A stretch of 47,188 bases of DNA from Flavobacteriaceae bacterium (GCA_024635765.1 JAGXIE010000130.1:1-47188), one strand, 5' to 3'; positions 8,053 through 16,762 are shown, counted from the first letter of the stretch. Numbers and translations: made by a program. Notes: generated from the sequence alone by a model not told the origin.

Positions 8053-10086
8053 GTGAAAGTCTGTATTGCTGAAAAGCCTAGTGTAGCACGTGAAATTGCA
8101 TCTGTTTTAGGAGCAAATACAAAACATGATGGCTATTATGAAGGTAATGGATATGCTGTGACCTATACATTTGGCCATTTCTGTACATTGATGGAGCCAA
8201 ATGACTACAAGCCCTATTGGAAAAGTTGGGATTTGAATAACCTGCCAATGCTACCAGAAAAATTCATGACGAAAGTTGTAGATAATGAAGGTGTTAAAAA
8301 ACAGTTCAATATCGTCAAAAGCTTATTTGATAGAGCCACACTGGTCATCAACTGCGGTGACGCAGGTCAAGAAGGCGAACTGATACAGCGTTGGGTTTTA
8401 AACCAAGCTGATTATAAAGGGGAAGTTAAGCGTTTATGGATTTCTTCTTTAACCACAGAAGCTATCAAAGAAGGTTTTGAGAACTTAAAATCGTCCGAGA
8501 AATATGACAACCTCTATTATGCTGGTTTTTCAAGAGCTATTGGTGATTGGTTATTGGGAATCAATGCAACACGCTTGTACACTGTAAAGCATGGCGGTTA
8601 TAAGCAAGTGTTGTCAGTGGGGCGCGTGCAAACTCCCACATTAGCAATGTTAGTCAATAGGTTCAAAGAGATTGAAAGTTTTGTCCCGCAACCTTATTGG
8701 GAATTGCAAACAATGTATAGAGATACTTTATTCAGCTATGAAGAAGGTCGGTTTTTGAAGATGGAAGATGGTGAAAAACTAGCCAACAAAGTAAAAGATC
8801 ATGAATTTGAAGTTGTTTCGGTTACCAAAAAGAAAGGAAAGGATTATGCGCCTAAATTATTTGATTTAACAGGATTACAGGTCTATTGCAATACGAAGTT
8901 TGGTTTTTCTGCGGAAGATACGCTCAATATTGTTCAAAAATTATACGAGCAGAAATTAGTAACTTACCCAAGGGTTGACACCACTTTTTTACCAAATGAC
9001 GTCTATCCTAAAGTCGCTGGTATTTTAAAGAATTTGACCAAATATTCAGAATTGACAACACCACTTTTAGGTAAGAAAATAAAGAAATCCAATAAAGTAT
9101 TCAATGACAAAAAAGTGACCGATCACCACGCCATTATTCCGACAGGTGTTGAAAGCCATCTACAACATAACCAACAATTAGTCTATGACATCATCACTCG
9201 CCGATTTATAGCTGTTTTTTATGATGATTGTTCCGTGTCGAATACCACTGTGATAGGAAAAGTGACAGATGTACACTTCAAAACAACGGGAAAAGAGATT
9301 TTGAGTAAAGGATGGCGAGTGGTCTTTGAAAAACCCAGCGAATCAAAAAGTTCTTCGACTTCCATCAATCTGACCGAAACGGTTCTCCCAACATTTTTAA
9401 AAGGGGAAAAAGGTCCACACGAGCCATCTTTTTTGGAAAAACAGACGAAAGCTCCTGCGCAATTTACAGAAGCTTCCCTCCTACGCGCTATGGAAACTGC
9501 TGGTAAACAGGTGGATGATGATGAGTTACGTGATTTGATAAAGGAGAATGGTATTGGACGACCATCCACTAGAGCCAATATCATCGAGACGCTTTTTAAA
9601 CGAAATTACATTGTTAGAAATAAGAAGCAGGTATTGCCAACGCCTATTGGGATCCAATTGATCGATACTATCCAAAATGAATTATTGAAAAGTGCCGAAT
9701 TGACTGGCCAATGGGAAAAACAACTCAAAGACATTGAAAAGGGAACCCATAGTGCTTCTGCTTTTATCAATAATATGAAGCGCATGGTAGATGAGTTGGT
9801 GTATGAGGTTCGTAGCGAGACTGTAAAAGCAAATATTTCATCAGCGCAACCATCAAAACCCTTAAAAAACAAAAAAAGGACAAAGCCTAAAGCTACTATC
9901 CCTGATATCATCAAATGCCCAAAATGTAAAAAAGGTACGGTTATCAAAGGCAAGGCTGCATATGGATGTAGTGATTATAAATCAGGCTGCAACTTTCTTT
10001 TTCCTTTTGATTCCATTAGAGTAAAAGCCAATGGTAAAAAATTAACTAAAGAACTTGTTTACAATATATTAAATGGGTCATATTAA
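8053..10086 (+). CDS. topB: DNA topoisomerase III (type IA)
   Basis: A 677-residue type IA topoisomerase that relaxes and decatenates DNA through a transient 5'-phosphotyrosine link. The GTG start is chosen because it gives MKVCIAEKPSVAREIASVLG, the TOPRIM opening of the family, with no better ATG upstream. Acidic TOPRIM residues are in NCGDAGQEGELIQRW near residue 100. SVGRVQTPTLAMLV near residue 190 and TYPRVDTTFLP near residue 305, which holds the nucleophilic tyrosine, are canonical. Residues about 620-655 form a zinc-ribbon-like tail (CPKCKKGTVI...CSDYKSGCNF) as in TopA/TopB C-terminal fingers. The 3' end overlaps the following pseudouridine synthase by 14 bp. Confidence 0.96.
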   Translation: MKVCIAEKPSVAREIASVLGANTKHDGYYEGNGYAVTYTFGHFCTLMEPNDYKPYWKSWDLNNLPMLPEKFMTKVVDNEGVKKQFNIVKSLFDRATLVINCGDAGQEGELIQRWVLNQADYKGEVKRLWISSLTTEAIKEGFENLKSSEKYDNLYYAGFSRAIGDWLLGINATRLYTVKHGGYKQVLSVGRVQTPTLAMLVNRFKEIESFVPQPYWELQTMYRDTLFSYEEGRFLKMEDGEKLANKVKDHEFEVVSVTKKKGKDYAPKLFDLTGLQVYCNTKFGFSAEDTLNIVQKLYEQKLVTYPRVDTTFLPNDVYPKVAGILKNLTKYSELTTPLLGKKIKKSNKVFNDKKVTDHHAIIPTGVESHLQHNQQLVYDIITRRFIAVFYDDCSVSNTTVIGKVTDVHFKTTGKEILSKGWRVVFEKPSESKSSSTSINLTETVLPTFLKGEKGPHEPSFLEKQTKAPAQFTEASLLRAMETAGKQVDDDELRDLIKENGIGRPSTRANIIETLFKRNYIVRNKKQVLPTPIGIQLIDTIQNELLKSAELTGQWEKQLKDIEKGTHSASAFINNMKRMVDELVYEVRSETVKANISSAQPSKPLKNKKRTKPKATIPDIIKCPKCKKGTVIKGKAAYGCSDYKSGCNFLFPFDSIRVKANGKKLTKELVYNILNGSY

Positions 10087-10663
10087 AGCAGAAGTTCATA
10101 TACATTTCAAGCTCTATAAGCCTTATGGTTATTTAAGTCAGTTTGAAAGCAATGCGCGTCACCAAAAAAATAGTAAGTTTTTGGGAGACTTTTTTGAATT
10201 TGCCGACGGCGTGATGGCTATTGGCCGTCTCGACAAAGATTCTGAAGGTTTATTGTTGTTGACTACAGATGGGCAGACAAGTTTTGAAATCAGTGCTAAT
10301 TCTGTTGAAAAAGAATATTATACCCAAGTGGATGGTGATATAACCGATGAGGCTATCCAACAAATGAAGAAAGGTGTTGAAATAAGCATTGAAGGGAAAA
10401 AACATCTAACGAAATCCTGTGAAGTTATAAAAATTGACGCCCCAAACTTACCGGAACGCGCTAAACGAATACGCGATAATAGGCATGGTACTACTTCTTG
10501 GATTTCAATTACCATTGCTGAAGGCAAGTTTAGGCAAGTTCGTAAAATGACCTCCGCTGTGGGGTTTCCAACATTAAGATTAGTAAGGGTTCGTATTGGA
10601 AACAACCATTTGGATTCCATGCAGCCATCTGAAGTTATTCAAGTGGATTCTTTTTTTGATTAA
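10073..10663 (+). CDS. rluE: RsuA/RluE-family pseudouridine synthase (23S rRNA type)
   Basis: A 196-residue pseudouridine synthase. The catalytic motif with its aspartate is visible as GRLDKDSEGLLLLTTDG near residue 60, preceded by the family N-terminus HFKLYKPYGYLSQF. EGKFRQVRKMTSAVGFPTLRLVRVRIG near residues 150-175 is the conserved C-terminal part. It lacks an N-terminal S4 domain, which fits RluE rather than RsuA or RluB. RluE modifies 23S rRNA helix 89 (E. coli position 2457); that target is inferred by family. The start overlaps topB, so it is probably expressed by translational coupling. Confidence 0.9.
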   Translation: MGHIKAEVHIHFKLYKPYGYLSQFESNARHQKNSKFLGDFFEFADGVMAIGRLDKDSEGLLLLTTDGQTSFEISANSVEKEYYTQVDGDITDEAIQQMKKGVEISIEGKKHLTKSCEVIKIDAPNLPERAKRIRDNRHGTTSWISITIAEGKFRQVRKMTSAVGFPTLRLVRVRIGNNHLDSMQPSEVIQVDSFFD

Positions 10664-10683
10664 TGAATAGCCATCCATGTCAA

Positions 10684-10753
10684 AACCCCGTCTGATAGTA
10701 GACAGGGTTCGATATAAAATAGTATTTCAAGAGAGAATTATCTTGATACTTTT
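10684..10753. terminator. Terminator region between convergent rluE and cold-shock genes
   Basis: Two hairpins lie here. AACCC-c-GTCT pairs with AGAC-a-GGGTT at 10684-10709, one internal mismatch, without a T-run. AGTATTTCAAGA pairs with TCTTGATACT at 10721-10750 with a 2-nt bulge and is followed by TTTT on the plus strand. The second is the better terminator for topB-rluE and may also serve the facing gene. Confidence 0.45.
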
Positions 10754-10756
10754 AAA

Positions 10757-11200
10757 CTATACTTTCTTAACCTTCACAGCGTTCATCCCCTTCATACCTC
10801 GCTCTAATTCGTATTCAACTTTATCATTCTCCATGATATCGTCTAAAAGACCACTTACATGGCAGAAATATTTTTCGTTGTTTTCGGCATCGATGATAAA
10901 TCCAAAACCTTTTGAGCTATCGTAGAATGATACTTTTCCTCTTCTGACCGGATCTTCTTCTTCGCCTTCCTCTTTTTTAGGAACACCTAAAACGATGTCT
11001 TCCGCATCAACTTTGATTTTGTCCGCTGGATCTGGCGGCGTGTCTGTTAGGTTGCCATAAGCATCTACGTAGGCCATTGGAATTCCTCCACCCCCACTTT
11101 CAGCTTTACGGGCTTCTTTTTTCTTTTGTTTTTCCTCACGCTTTTTAGCACGAGCTTTTTCTTTTTCAATTTTACTGTAGGTCTGTTGCGACTTTGCCAT
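10757..11200 (-). CDS. Cold-shock-domain nucleic-acid-binding protein with charged N-terminal extension
   Basis: A 147-residue protein. Residues about 85-147 are a cold shock domain: RRGKVSFYDSSKGFGFI carries the RNP1-like KGFGFI motif and KYFCHVSGL the RNP2-like motif, both needed for single-stranded RNA/DNA binding. The first 35 residues are an almost pure Lys/Glu/Arg helix (KIEKEKARAKKREEKQKKKEARK), followed by a GGGG hinge. This extended form is common in Bacteroidota and differs from 70-residue CspA proteins. A role as RNA chaperone is inferred from the domain. No thermosensor-like leader could be judged by eye. Confidence 0.9.
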   Translation of the reverse strand: MAKSQQTYSKIEKEKARAKKREEKQKKKEARKAESGGGGIPMAYVDAYGNLTDTPPDPADKIKVDAEDIVLGVPKKEEGEEEDPVRRGKVSFYDSSKGFGFIIDAENNEKYFCHVSGLLDDIMENDKVEYELERGMKGMNAVKVKKV

Positions 11201-11391
11201 TCTTTATTTTAAATGATTAATATTTTAATGATTATATCACATAAAACATCATTTAGTTAGGCAATTATTAAGATTGAATTAGCTAAAAAACACTTCAGTG
11301 GATACAATGTGATGTTAAGATAGGAAATTTAACGCTAAATTCCCAATTTTGCTCAAAGATAAGAGATAGATTTATATTTTAGGAATAAATT

Positions 11392-12660
11392 TTATTCCTT
11401 GCGTTTGTAAGGTCTAATAATTAATCCCAGAGGTTTGTCATAAGTAAAGTAATTAATCATCCAATCAAGGAACGCACCAATTTTATTTCTAAATCCAACC
11501 AATGACATCACATGAACAAACATCCATACCAACCATGCGAACGTCCCTTGAAACTTCCATGCAGGTAAATCGACAACAGCTTTGTTACGACCAATAGTAG
11601 CCATGACGCCTTTATTAAAATACGAAAAAGGCTTCATCGATTTGTTATTTATGCGTCTTATTAAATTTTTGGTTAATCTTTTTGCCTGTTGTTTGGCTAC
11701 AGGTGCCAGCATTGGTAAACCTTTCGGATTTTTTTCGGTTACACAAGCCGCTACATCTCCAATCGCAAAAACATTCTTGACATTTTTTACAGCGTTGAAT
11801 TCATCTACTAAAATTCGACCACCATTAGTAATTGATTCTTTAGGAATCCCCTCAATACCTGCCGCTTTAACTCCTGCTGTCCAAATAACGGTGTCCGTTT
11901 CAAAATCTTCACCATCAGCGATTTTTAGGATTGAACCATCATAATCTTCCACTTTTGCATTTAAATACACTTTAACCCTTAATCTTTTAAGATACGACAG
12001 AGTCTTTTCTGAAGCATGTTCAGACATGGCCGACAACAATTCAGGAGCCATTTCATAGAGATGGATTTGCATTTTTTCAAAATCCAAGTCAGGAAAATCC
12101 TTCGGCAACACATAATGTTTCATTTCAGATAAGGCTCCCGCCAATTCAATGCCTGCCGGACCTCCGCCTACAATGGCAACGTTCATCAAATGGTCAATAG
12201 ATTCATCTTTGGGTTTTGCCAGTGCTTTTTCAAGGTTTTCATAAATATAACTGCGCATGTTCAACGCATCAGGAATTGAATTGAGTGTCAATAATTTATT
12301 TTTAACGGGTTCAAAATTGAAAAAATTGTTGGTGCTACCGGTAGCAATAACCAAATAATCGTAGGTTATATCTCCTATGGATGTGTGAAGACTTTGATTA
12401 TCTGTATCAACTTTTTCAACTTTCGCCATTCGAAAGCTTATATTCTTTTGATTTCTAAAAATCCGTCTTACCGGATAAGCGATGCTGTCTGGCTCTAAAC
12501 CTCCTGTTGCAATCTGATACATTAGGGGCTGAAAATTATGGTAATTATGTTGGTCAATTAACAGAACTTCAACGGGTTTATTTTTGAGTGATTTAGCTAT
12601 TGTGATGCCGCCGAAGCCAGCGCCAATGATGACAATTTTTGGATGAACTTGAGAAGACAT
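11392..12660 (-). CDS. ndh: Type II NADH dehydrogenase (NDH-2), NAD(P)/FAD-dependent
   Basis: A 422-residue flavoprotein passing electrons from NADH to the membrane quinone without pumping ions. The FAD-binding turn is VIIGAGFGGITIAKSL at residues 10-25, the NADH-binding turn VAIVGGGPAGIELAGAL near residue 162, and the FAD aspartate segment NVFAIGDVAA near residue 297. The C-terminus (AWLVWMFVHVMSLVGFRNKIGAFLDWMINYFTY) is hydrophobic/amphipathic, as in the membrane-anchoring tail of NDH-2. Length and motifs make NDH-2 much likelier than sulfide:quinone reductase, since the SQR redox cysteines are not evident. A -7-like TATTTTTG lies about 45 bp upstream of the start. Confidence 0.92.
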   Translation of the reverse strand: MSSQVHPKIVIIGAGFGGITIAKSLKNKPVEVLLIDQHNYHNFQPLMYQIATGGLEPDSIAYPVRRIFRNQKNISFRMAKVEKVDTDNQSLHTSIGDITYDYLVIATGSTNNFFNFEPVKNKLLTLNSIPDALNMRSYIYENLEKALAKPKDESIDHLMNVAIVGGGPAGIELAGALSEMKHYVLPKDFPDLDFEKMQIHLYEMAPELLSAMSEHASEKTLSYLKRLRVKVYLNAKVEDYDGSILKIADGEDFETDTVIWTAGVKAAGIEGIPKESITNGGRILVDEFNAVKNVKNVFAIGDVAACVTEKNPKGLPMLAPVAKQQAKRLTKNLIRRINNKSMKPFSYFNKGVMATIGRNKAVVDLPAWKFQGTFAWLVWMFVHVMSLVGFRNKIGAFLDWMINYFTYDKPLGLIIRPYKRKE

Positions 12661-12703
12661 TAAGTTTGAATTTAGATGAATCTAATAGTGAATAATAGTA
12701 AGA

Positions 12704-12711
12704 CAAAAATA
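12704..12711 (-). promoter_or_regulatory. Candidate -7 element (TATTTTTG) of ndh
   Basis: Exact match on the minus strand to the Bacteroidota -7 consensus TAnnTTTG, about 44 bp before the ndh ATG. No TTG at the expected -33 spacing is visible, so the call rests on one element. Confidence 0.4.
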
Positions 12712-13110
12712 CAAAATCATTCGGTTACTTTTTTTGGTGTCTTTTTATTATTGGAAATTGGAAATCTTTTTTTGATGCATTAAACAGAATAATTATCTAG
12801 GCTTAAGACCATCAATTGAATGCGATTTAGAAAACAGGTTTAGAAAATCATGGGTCACATGGTTTGTTTTTTTAAACCCCAAACCAGTTGCTTATCTGCT
12901 GAAAAGCACTTTTCAAAATATTCGTACTGATTTCAAAAAGAACTTGGTGTATTCAGCACAGGAAAACATAACGAATTATCATAGAAAATTGGATATTCAT
13001 TTTTTGAATATATTTGTCAAATATTTTTCAAAAAAACACCACTTTTAGTCGGGAAGAATTAGGCGAAGTGTGATTAATTATTTAATTTTAACTAACATTA
13101 AACAAACTAT
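12712..13110. other. AT-rich intergenic region with inverted repeats, no convincing gene
   Basis: About 400 bp between the divergent ndh and the 88-aa gene. It contains the palindrome TGAAAAG-CA-CTTTTCA (12900-12915) and a GGTTTG...CAAACC pair around 12861-12885. A 26-codon ORF in the middle has no support. The imperfect inverted repeat and candidate promoter at 12989-13035 are listed separately. Confidence 0.5.
12989..13035 (+). promoter_or_regulatory. Candidate promoter overlapped by a long imperfect inverted repeat
   Basis: TTG at 12989-12991 and TATATTTG at 13009-13016 are separated by 17 bp, matching the Bacteroidota -33/-7 pattern. The -7 box lies inside a 36-bp inverted repeat: TTTTTTGAATATATTTG (13000-13016) faces CAAATATTTTTCAAAAAA (13018-13035) with one extra base. 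The start of transcription would then fall within the repeat, suggesting an operator. The leader to the 88-aa gene would be about 90 nt. AT-richness makes chance matches possible. Confidence 0.45.
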
Positions 13111-13377
13111 ATGAGCTTTATTTCAGAAAATGTGATTCCTGGTCATTACGGCAAAAAATTTACAACTGATGCGAATAATAAAGAGGAATTTCAGCAAATT
13201 TATGATGCCTTAATTAATATAGAGGGTATTAAAAATATCCTATTTGAGGAAGGAAGCAATCCTACAGTATTTGTAGTTCAAACCAATAAAGTGGTGCGTG
13301 TCGAAGATATTAAGAACAAGGTTAAACTACTGAATTTACACGCAATTCCAACAGGCCTTTTCTTTCCATTGGCTTAA
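13111..13377 (+). CDS. Small HMA-like (ferredoxin-fold) protein lacking the CxxC metal site
   Basis: An 88-residue cytosolic protein. Its pattern (IPGHYGKKFTTDANNKEEFQQIYDALINIEGIKNILFEEGSNPTVFVVQTNKVVRVEDIKNKV) has the beta-alpha-beta-beta-alpha-beta rhythm of heavy-metal-associated domains, but it contains no cysteine, so it cannot chelate copper in the usual way. Similar small proteins are common in Flavobacteriaceae without an assigned role. A candidate promoter with an inverted repeat lies about 95 bp upstream. It ends 5 bp from the stop of the facing gene. Function is unknown. Confidence 0.75.
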   Translation: MSFISENVIPGHYGKKFTTDANNKEEFQQIYDALINIEGIKNILFEEGSNPTVFVVQTNKVVRVEDIKNKVKLLNLHAIPTGLFFPLA

Positions 13378-13382
13378 TTCAG

Positions 13383-14090
13383 TTACTCTTTTATGAGTAT
13401 TAAAGTTGCTTTTTTGTCGGTCGCCAGGTACCAATTATTTCTGGAGATGTTGGTCTCTTGATCATCATACAATTGGAACTCTGCCGTATTGAAACCAAGA
13501 GCCCCTTGGTTGAGAGCATAAAAATCTATTTTGTTGATACCTGCCTCTAAAGGTATTTTAAATGTTTTGAAGCCATTTGTTAGTGCTAATCTAGCTATGA
13601 CAACTTTGTCATTAAGTAAAACCTTTATAAGATCACCGTCTTCCTGACCAAAATCTCTACAAACTATATTTGCGTACTCACTTTTCGTTTTAAAATCCCC
13701 TAAAAACTGATCACCCAAAAGCTCGGGTGGTATGTTTTCATAGATCTCAAGCTGTTTTTTGCGCTTTTCATCAGCCCACTTTTCCTCAAAAATTTGTCCA
13801 GGATTTAACAAAGTGCTTTTTTCCATCATTGAAAATTCCTTTTCAGAGGGTTTCATAGTCACTTTGTTTTTGACAGGAATGCCACTTAAGTTTTCTTTGG
13901 GTGTGGTAAGACTTGGTTTAGTCTCTGGTTTAGTCTCTGGTTTAATAATAATTGGCGTCGCTGGTGGATCTTTCTTTTCTTCCTTTTTTTCTTCGGCAGG
14001 AATTGGTATGGATTTTTCAGTCGTCTTTTCCTGCGCCATTATAGCCAGTGTGGAAAATAAAAAAAGACCTAAAAGAAGTTTAAATTTCAT
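13383..14090 (-). CDS. Exported protein of unknown function with Pro/Lys/Glu-rich linker
   Basis: A 235-residue protein with signal peptide MKFKLLLGLFLFSTLAIMAQ, then a disordered linker to about residue 75 rich in Lys, Glu, Pro and Thr, including PETKPETKP, encoded by a 12-bp tandem repeat (GGTTTAGTCTCT read on plus). The C-terminal 130 residues look like a beta-sandwich (DGDLIKVLLNDKVVIARLALTNGFKTFKIPLEAGINKIDFYALNQG), reminiscent of small envelope beta-proteins; I recognise no named family with certainty. Predicted to be periplasmic or outer-membrane associated. It follows the helicase-Hsp20 block on the same strand, 101 bp after the helicase stop is reached from the other side. Confidence 0.8.
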   Translation of the reverse strand: MKFKLLLGLFLFSTLAIMAQEKTTEKSIPIPAEEKKEEKKDPPATPIIIKPETKPETKPSLTTPKENLSGIPVKNKVTMKPSEKEFSMMEKSTLLNPGQIFEEKWADEKRKKQLEIYENIPPELLGDQFLGDFKTKSEYANIVCRDFGQEDGDLIKVLLNDKVVIARLALTNGFKTFKIPLEAGINKIDFYALNQGALGFNTAEFQLYDDQETNISRNNWYLATDKKATLILIKE

Positions 14091-14191
14091 AACAGTAATT
14101 AGACTTTTGTCTATTTGGGAATGGTTATAACAAAAACTATTCCTAATGTCGAAACTAACGAATATTTATTAGTAAAATTTGAAAGAAAATG

Positions 14192-15706
14192 TTAAAACTT
14201 CCCATTGAAACTTAATCGTAATCTTCTGACATATTCATCCATTAACCAATCTTTATAGTTTTGGGTACTGTTCATGATGCAGTAACAATACTGTTTGATG
14301 CGGTAACCAATATCATCTAGCAATAATTGTGTCATGGCTCGTGCCTCCTGAATGGTCTCACTGTTTTCAATACATATTTTTGAGTGCTGTTCTATGGAGC
14401 GTTCGATGGCAGTAAAGGACTTTAAACCGTTGTTGATAGCGTCTGTATATTCAGCTTTTATATCAAAATCAATAGTCTTGGATTTTTTGAATTTTCTCCT
14501 GGTGGAGTCTGGCATGACATACACAAAATCGCGTTCGATATCTTCGTCATTTCGAAGATTATCAAGATACATGTCCGGATATTTGAAAATATGATGCCAA
14601 TCGACTGATTGGTTCCAAGGACCAAAACGAACTACGTTATTTCCTAGATCTAATACCAAAAACTTTTTCTTGTTTGTCAAAATTCTAGATCCACGACCGA
14701 TCATTTGAAAATAAAGCGTCAACGAACGTGTGGCACGATTTAAAATAACCGATTCTACCGTTGGTTCATCAAAACCAGTTGTAAGAATACTCACAGAGGT
14801 TAAAATGCCATCTGGAGTGTTTTTAAACCACTTAAGGATGTCTTTTCGCTCTTGTTTATTGCAAGTATTGTCAAGATGCCTGATGTTATATCCGGCTCTT
14901 TTAAATGTATAATACACTTCTTTTGAGGTGTTGATTCCGTTATTGAATATCAAGGTCTTTTTACCCTTCGACATTTCTTCGTAAGCAAACATGAGTTTAC
15001 TCAACATATGGGAATTTGTGTAAAGTGCTTCTGAAGATTTAACGGTATAATCACCATTTATACCAATTTTAAGAGTGTTGAGCTCCACATCAAAATTGTA
15101 CATTTCAGCTTCCGCCAAAAATCCATTTTTAATTAAGGTTGATATGCCATCGCCAACTATCAATCGGTTATAGTTGTCTTTCATTGGCAATTTAATATTG
15201 CTGCTCAAGGGTGTTGCTGTCACTCCTAGAATGAGACAATTCTCAAAAAATTTTAACAACTTACGGAACGAATTGTAATGTGCTTCATCGATAATAACCA
15301 AACCAACATCCTCTAGTTTTAGTTTTTTATCATTCAGACGGTTGTTTAAAGTTTCAACCATGGCCACAAAACACTTGTACTGGTCTTGATCGGGTAATTC
15401 TTTAACCTTACTGTTTATGATTTTATTTTTTACTTCAAAACCCGATAACATTTTTGAGGTTTGCTTACAAAGCTCAATGCGGTGCGTTAGAATTACAACC
15501 TTTTTATTGTGGTTTTTTATATAACGACGAACGATTTCAGAAAAGATAACTGTCTTCCCTCCTCCTGTAGGTAACTGATAAAGTAAGTTGTAATTGTCTG
15601 AAGATGTATCGAATACGTCAAAAATACGATTGAGGTCAGCAAGCTGATAATCGTAAAGGTTCTTTTTTTGTTGTTGTTGTTTTTCTATTTCGATAATATC
15701 AGACAT
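14192..15706 (-). CDS. Superfamily 2 DEAD/DEAH-box helicase
   Basis: A 504-residue SF2 helicase core. Walker A is PTGGGKTVIFSE (GKT at 50-52), motif II is IDEAH (141-144), motif III-like GVTATP is at 162-167, and motif VI QMIGRGSR at 335-342. The preceding Q-rich stretch (EKQQQQKKNLYDYQ) leads into a RAD3/type III restriction-type opening where the protein sits down on DNA. There is no nuclease or methylase gene alongside, so it is not part of an evident restriction system. The conserved stand-alone form is common in Flavobacteriaceae; its biological role is not established. The final 150 residues carry no domain I recognise. Confidence 0.9.
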   Translation of the reverse strand: MSDIIEIEKQQQQKKNLYDYQLADLNRIFDVFDTSSDNYNLLYQLPTGGGKTVIFSEIVRRYIKNHNKKVVILTHRIELCKQTSKMLSGFEVKNKIINSKVKELPDQDQYKCFVAMVETLNNRLNDKKLKLEDVGLVIIDEAHYNSFRKLLKFFENCLILGVTATPLSSNIKLPMKDNYNRLIVGDGISTLIKNGFLAEAEMYNFDVELNTLKIGINGDYTVKSSEALYTNSHMLSKLMFAYEEMSKGKKTLIFNNGINTSKEVYYTFKRAGYNIRHLDNTCNKQERKDILKWFKNTPDGILTSVSILTTGFDEPTVESVILNRATRSLTLYFQMIGRGSRILTNKKKFLVLDLGNNVVRFGPWNQSVDWHHIFKYPDMYLDNLRNDEDIERDFVYVMPDSTRRKFKKSKTIDFDIKAEYTDAINNGLKSFTAIERSIEQHSKICIENSETIQEARAMTQLLLDDIGYRIKQYCYCIMNSTQNYKDWLMDEYVRRLRLSFNGKF

Positions 15707-15848
15707 ATAGCTAGCTTCTTCAAAAAAAATTCGTACAAAATTAAGACATTCATAAGGTTATTTGGTTTTATTTTTGAAAAGATTTGATAAAATACTCTTT
15801 AACAATGATTTAAAAAGTTAGTAGTATCCTATAGGAAGATACTAAAAG

Positions 15849-15889
15849 TCAAAAAAAAAAGAAGAGAAACTTTATAGGTCTCTCTTCTT
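15849..15889 (-). terminator. Rho-independent terminator of the Hsp20 gene
   Basis: AAGAAGAGA (15859-15867) pairs with TCTCTTCTT (15881-15889) around a 13-nt loop. On the minus strand the hairpin is followed by a run of ten T (A-run 15851-15860 on plus), about 20 bp after the hsp20 stop. Confidence 0.8.
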
Positions 15890-15911
15890 AAGTCGTATCG
15901 ATTTTGTCTAT

Positions 15912-16391
15912 TTATGAAATGTCAATTCGCTTTGCAGGCTTTTCTTTTGCCTCCTCACGTTTTGGCAAATGAACAGTTAAAATACCTTCTTTGTATTGAG
16001 CCTTGATAGCATCAGACTCCACTGTGTCTGGTAAGGTAAACGTTCTTTTGAATGATGAATATCCAAATTCTCTACGTGTGTAATTTTCTTCTTTCTCTTC
16101 ATATTGTTCTTCTTTTTCAGAAGAAATGGAGAGAGTTTTATTTTCTACGTCGATATTGAAATCAGATTTTTTCATACCTGGAACTGCTATTTCCAAAAAG
16201 AATTCATCTTTATTTTCCTTAATATTTACCGCTGGAAGCGTTATTCCAGTATTAAAATTGGAAAGAAAACCTGTTCCTAATCCGGTTTCAAATAAATCGT
16301 CAACCCAAGTTGATAAACTTGGTAAAGATGTTCTGTTTCGTCTTGTTGAAACTTCAGCATCGTTATTTGGCATTTTTGCTAAAATTGTCAT
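15912..16391 (-). CDS. Hsp20 / alpha-crystallin small heat-shock protein
   Basis: A 159-residue ATP-independent holdase chaperone of the cytosol. The alpha-crystallin domain spans about residues 48-148 (ITLPAVNIKENKDEFFLEIAVPGMKKSDFNIDVENKTLSISSEKEE), with the family signature AQYKEGILTVHLPK near residue 130. A short C-terminal extension ends KPAKRIDIS; its RIDIS resembles the I-x-I/V tail used in oligomer assembly. An exact TAAATTTG lies only 7 nt upstream of the ATG (16399-16406, minus); if it is the -7 box the mRNA would have almost no leader, otherwise the true promoter lies further up. It has its own terminator and is transcribed away from the mini-gene array. Confidence 0.94.
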   Translation of the reverse strand: MTILAKMPNNDAEVSTRRNRTSLPSLSTWVDDLFETGLGTGFLSNFNTGITLPAVNIKENKDEFFLEIAVPGMKKSDFNIDVENKTLSISSEKEEQYEEKEENYTRREFGYSSFKRTFTLPDTVESDAIKAQYKEGILTVHLPKREEAKEKPAKRIDIS

Positions 16392-16406
16392 AGTAAATCA
16401 AATTTA

Positions 16407-16672
16407 TAAGTTAAACTTTATTTTCTATCTATACTTCTTCAAAAAAAACACCAAAGCAATATTTGAGTGAGAATCTGACATTTTTTCAAGTTTCAACAGT
16501 ATTTGTAAGACATTTTGACACTTTTACTATTCTACTACCCTGTTGAATATTAAGTGCTTATATGTTAAATAATGTTAAATCATTACCTTGTTATGCAAAG
16601 TACTGTAACAAATCTTTAATTGTGTCGTCTATTTTATATAAGCAAGCAACAAACAATTAAAATTTAGAAATT
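16407..16672. other. Divergent intergenic region between hsp20 and the mini-gene array
   Basis: About 265 bp, AT-rich. It must contain the promoter of the mini-gene array, but no exact TAnnTTTG in plus orientation is visible; TTACCTTG and TGTAACAAATCTTTAATTG near 16585-16622 are the closest. No ORF or hairpin stands out. Confidence 0.4.
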
Positions 16673-16762
16673 ATGAGAACTTTAAACAGTAACAAATTAA
16701 CAGGAACGTTTCACAATACAAAAAGTGAATCTTGGAACAGAAAGAGACGTTTCTTAAGATAA
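16673..16762 (+). CDS. Mini-gene 1 of tandem array: 29-aa basic peptide
   Basis: ATG to TAA gives MRTLNSNKLTGTFHNTKSES plus WNRKRRFLR, 29 residues, strongly basic with an Arg/Lys cluster at the C-terminus. It is too short for the ORF track. The case for coding is comparative: the next unit, 132 bp downstream, encodes a peptide identical at 20 of 29 positions, the differences being conservative (S/N, N/D, S/T, F/Y), together with several purely synonymous third-base changes. There is no signal peptide or hydrophobic segment, so the product should be cytosolic unless exported by another route. I know no named family. It is flanked by the divergent hsp20 and by an array-ending terminator. Confidence 0.65.
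   Translation: MRTLNSNKLTGTFHNTKSESWNRKRRFLR

Noticed and set aside
12849-12932. 26-codon ORF (MGHMVCFFKPQTSC...) in the ndh upstream gap
   Set aside because: No paralogue, promoter or conservation evidence, unlike the mini-genes at 16.67 kb.
14192-15706. Helicase as part of a restriction or phage-defence system
   Set aside because: No methylase, nuclease or specificity gene is adjacent; neighbours are Hsp20 and an exported protein.
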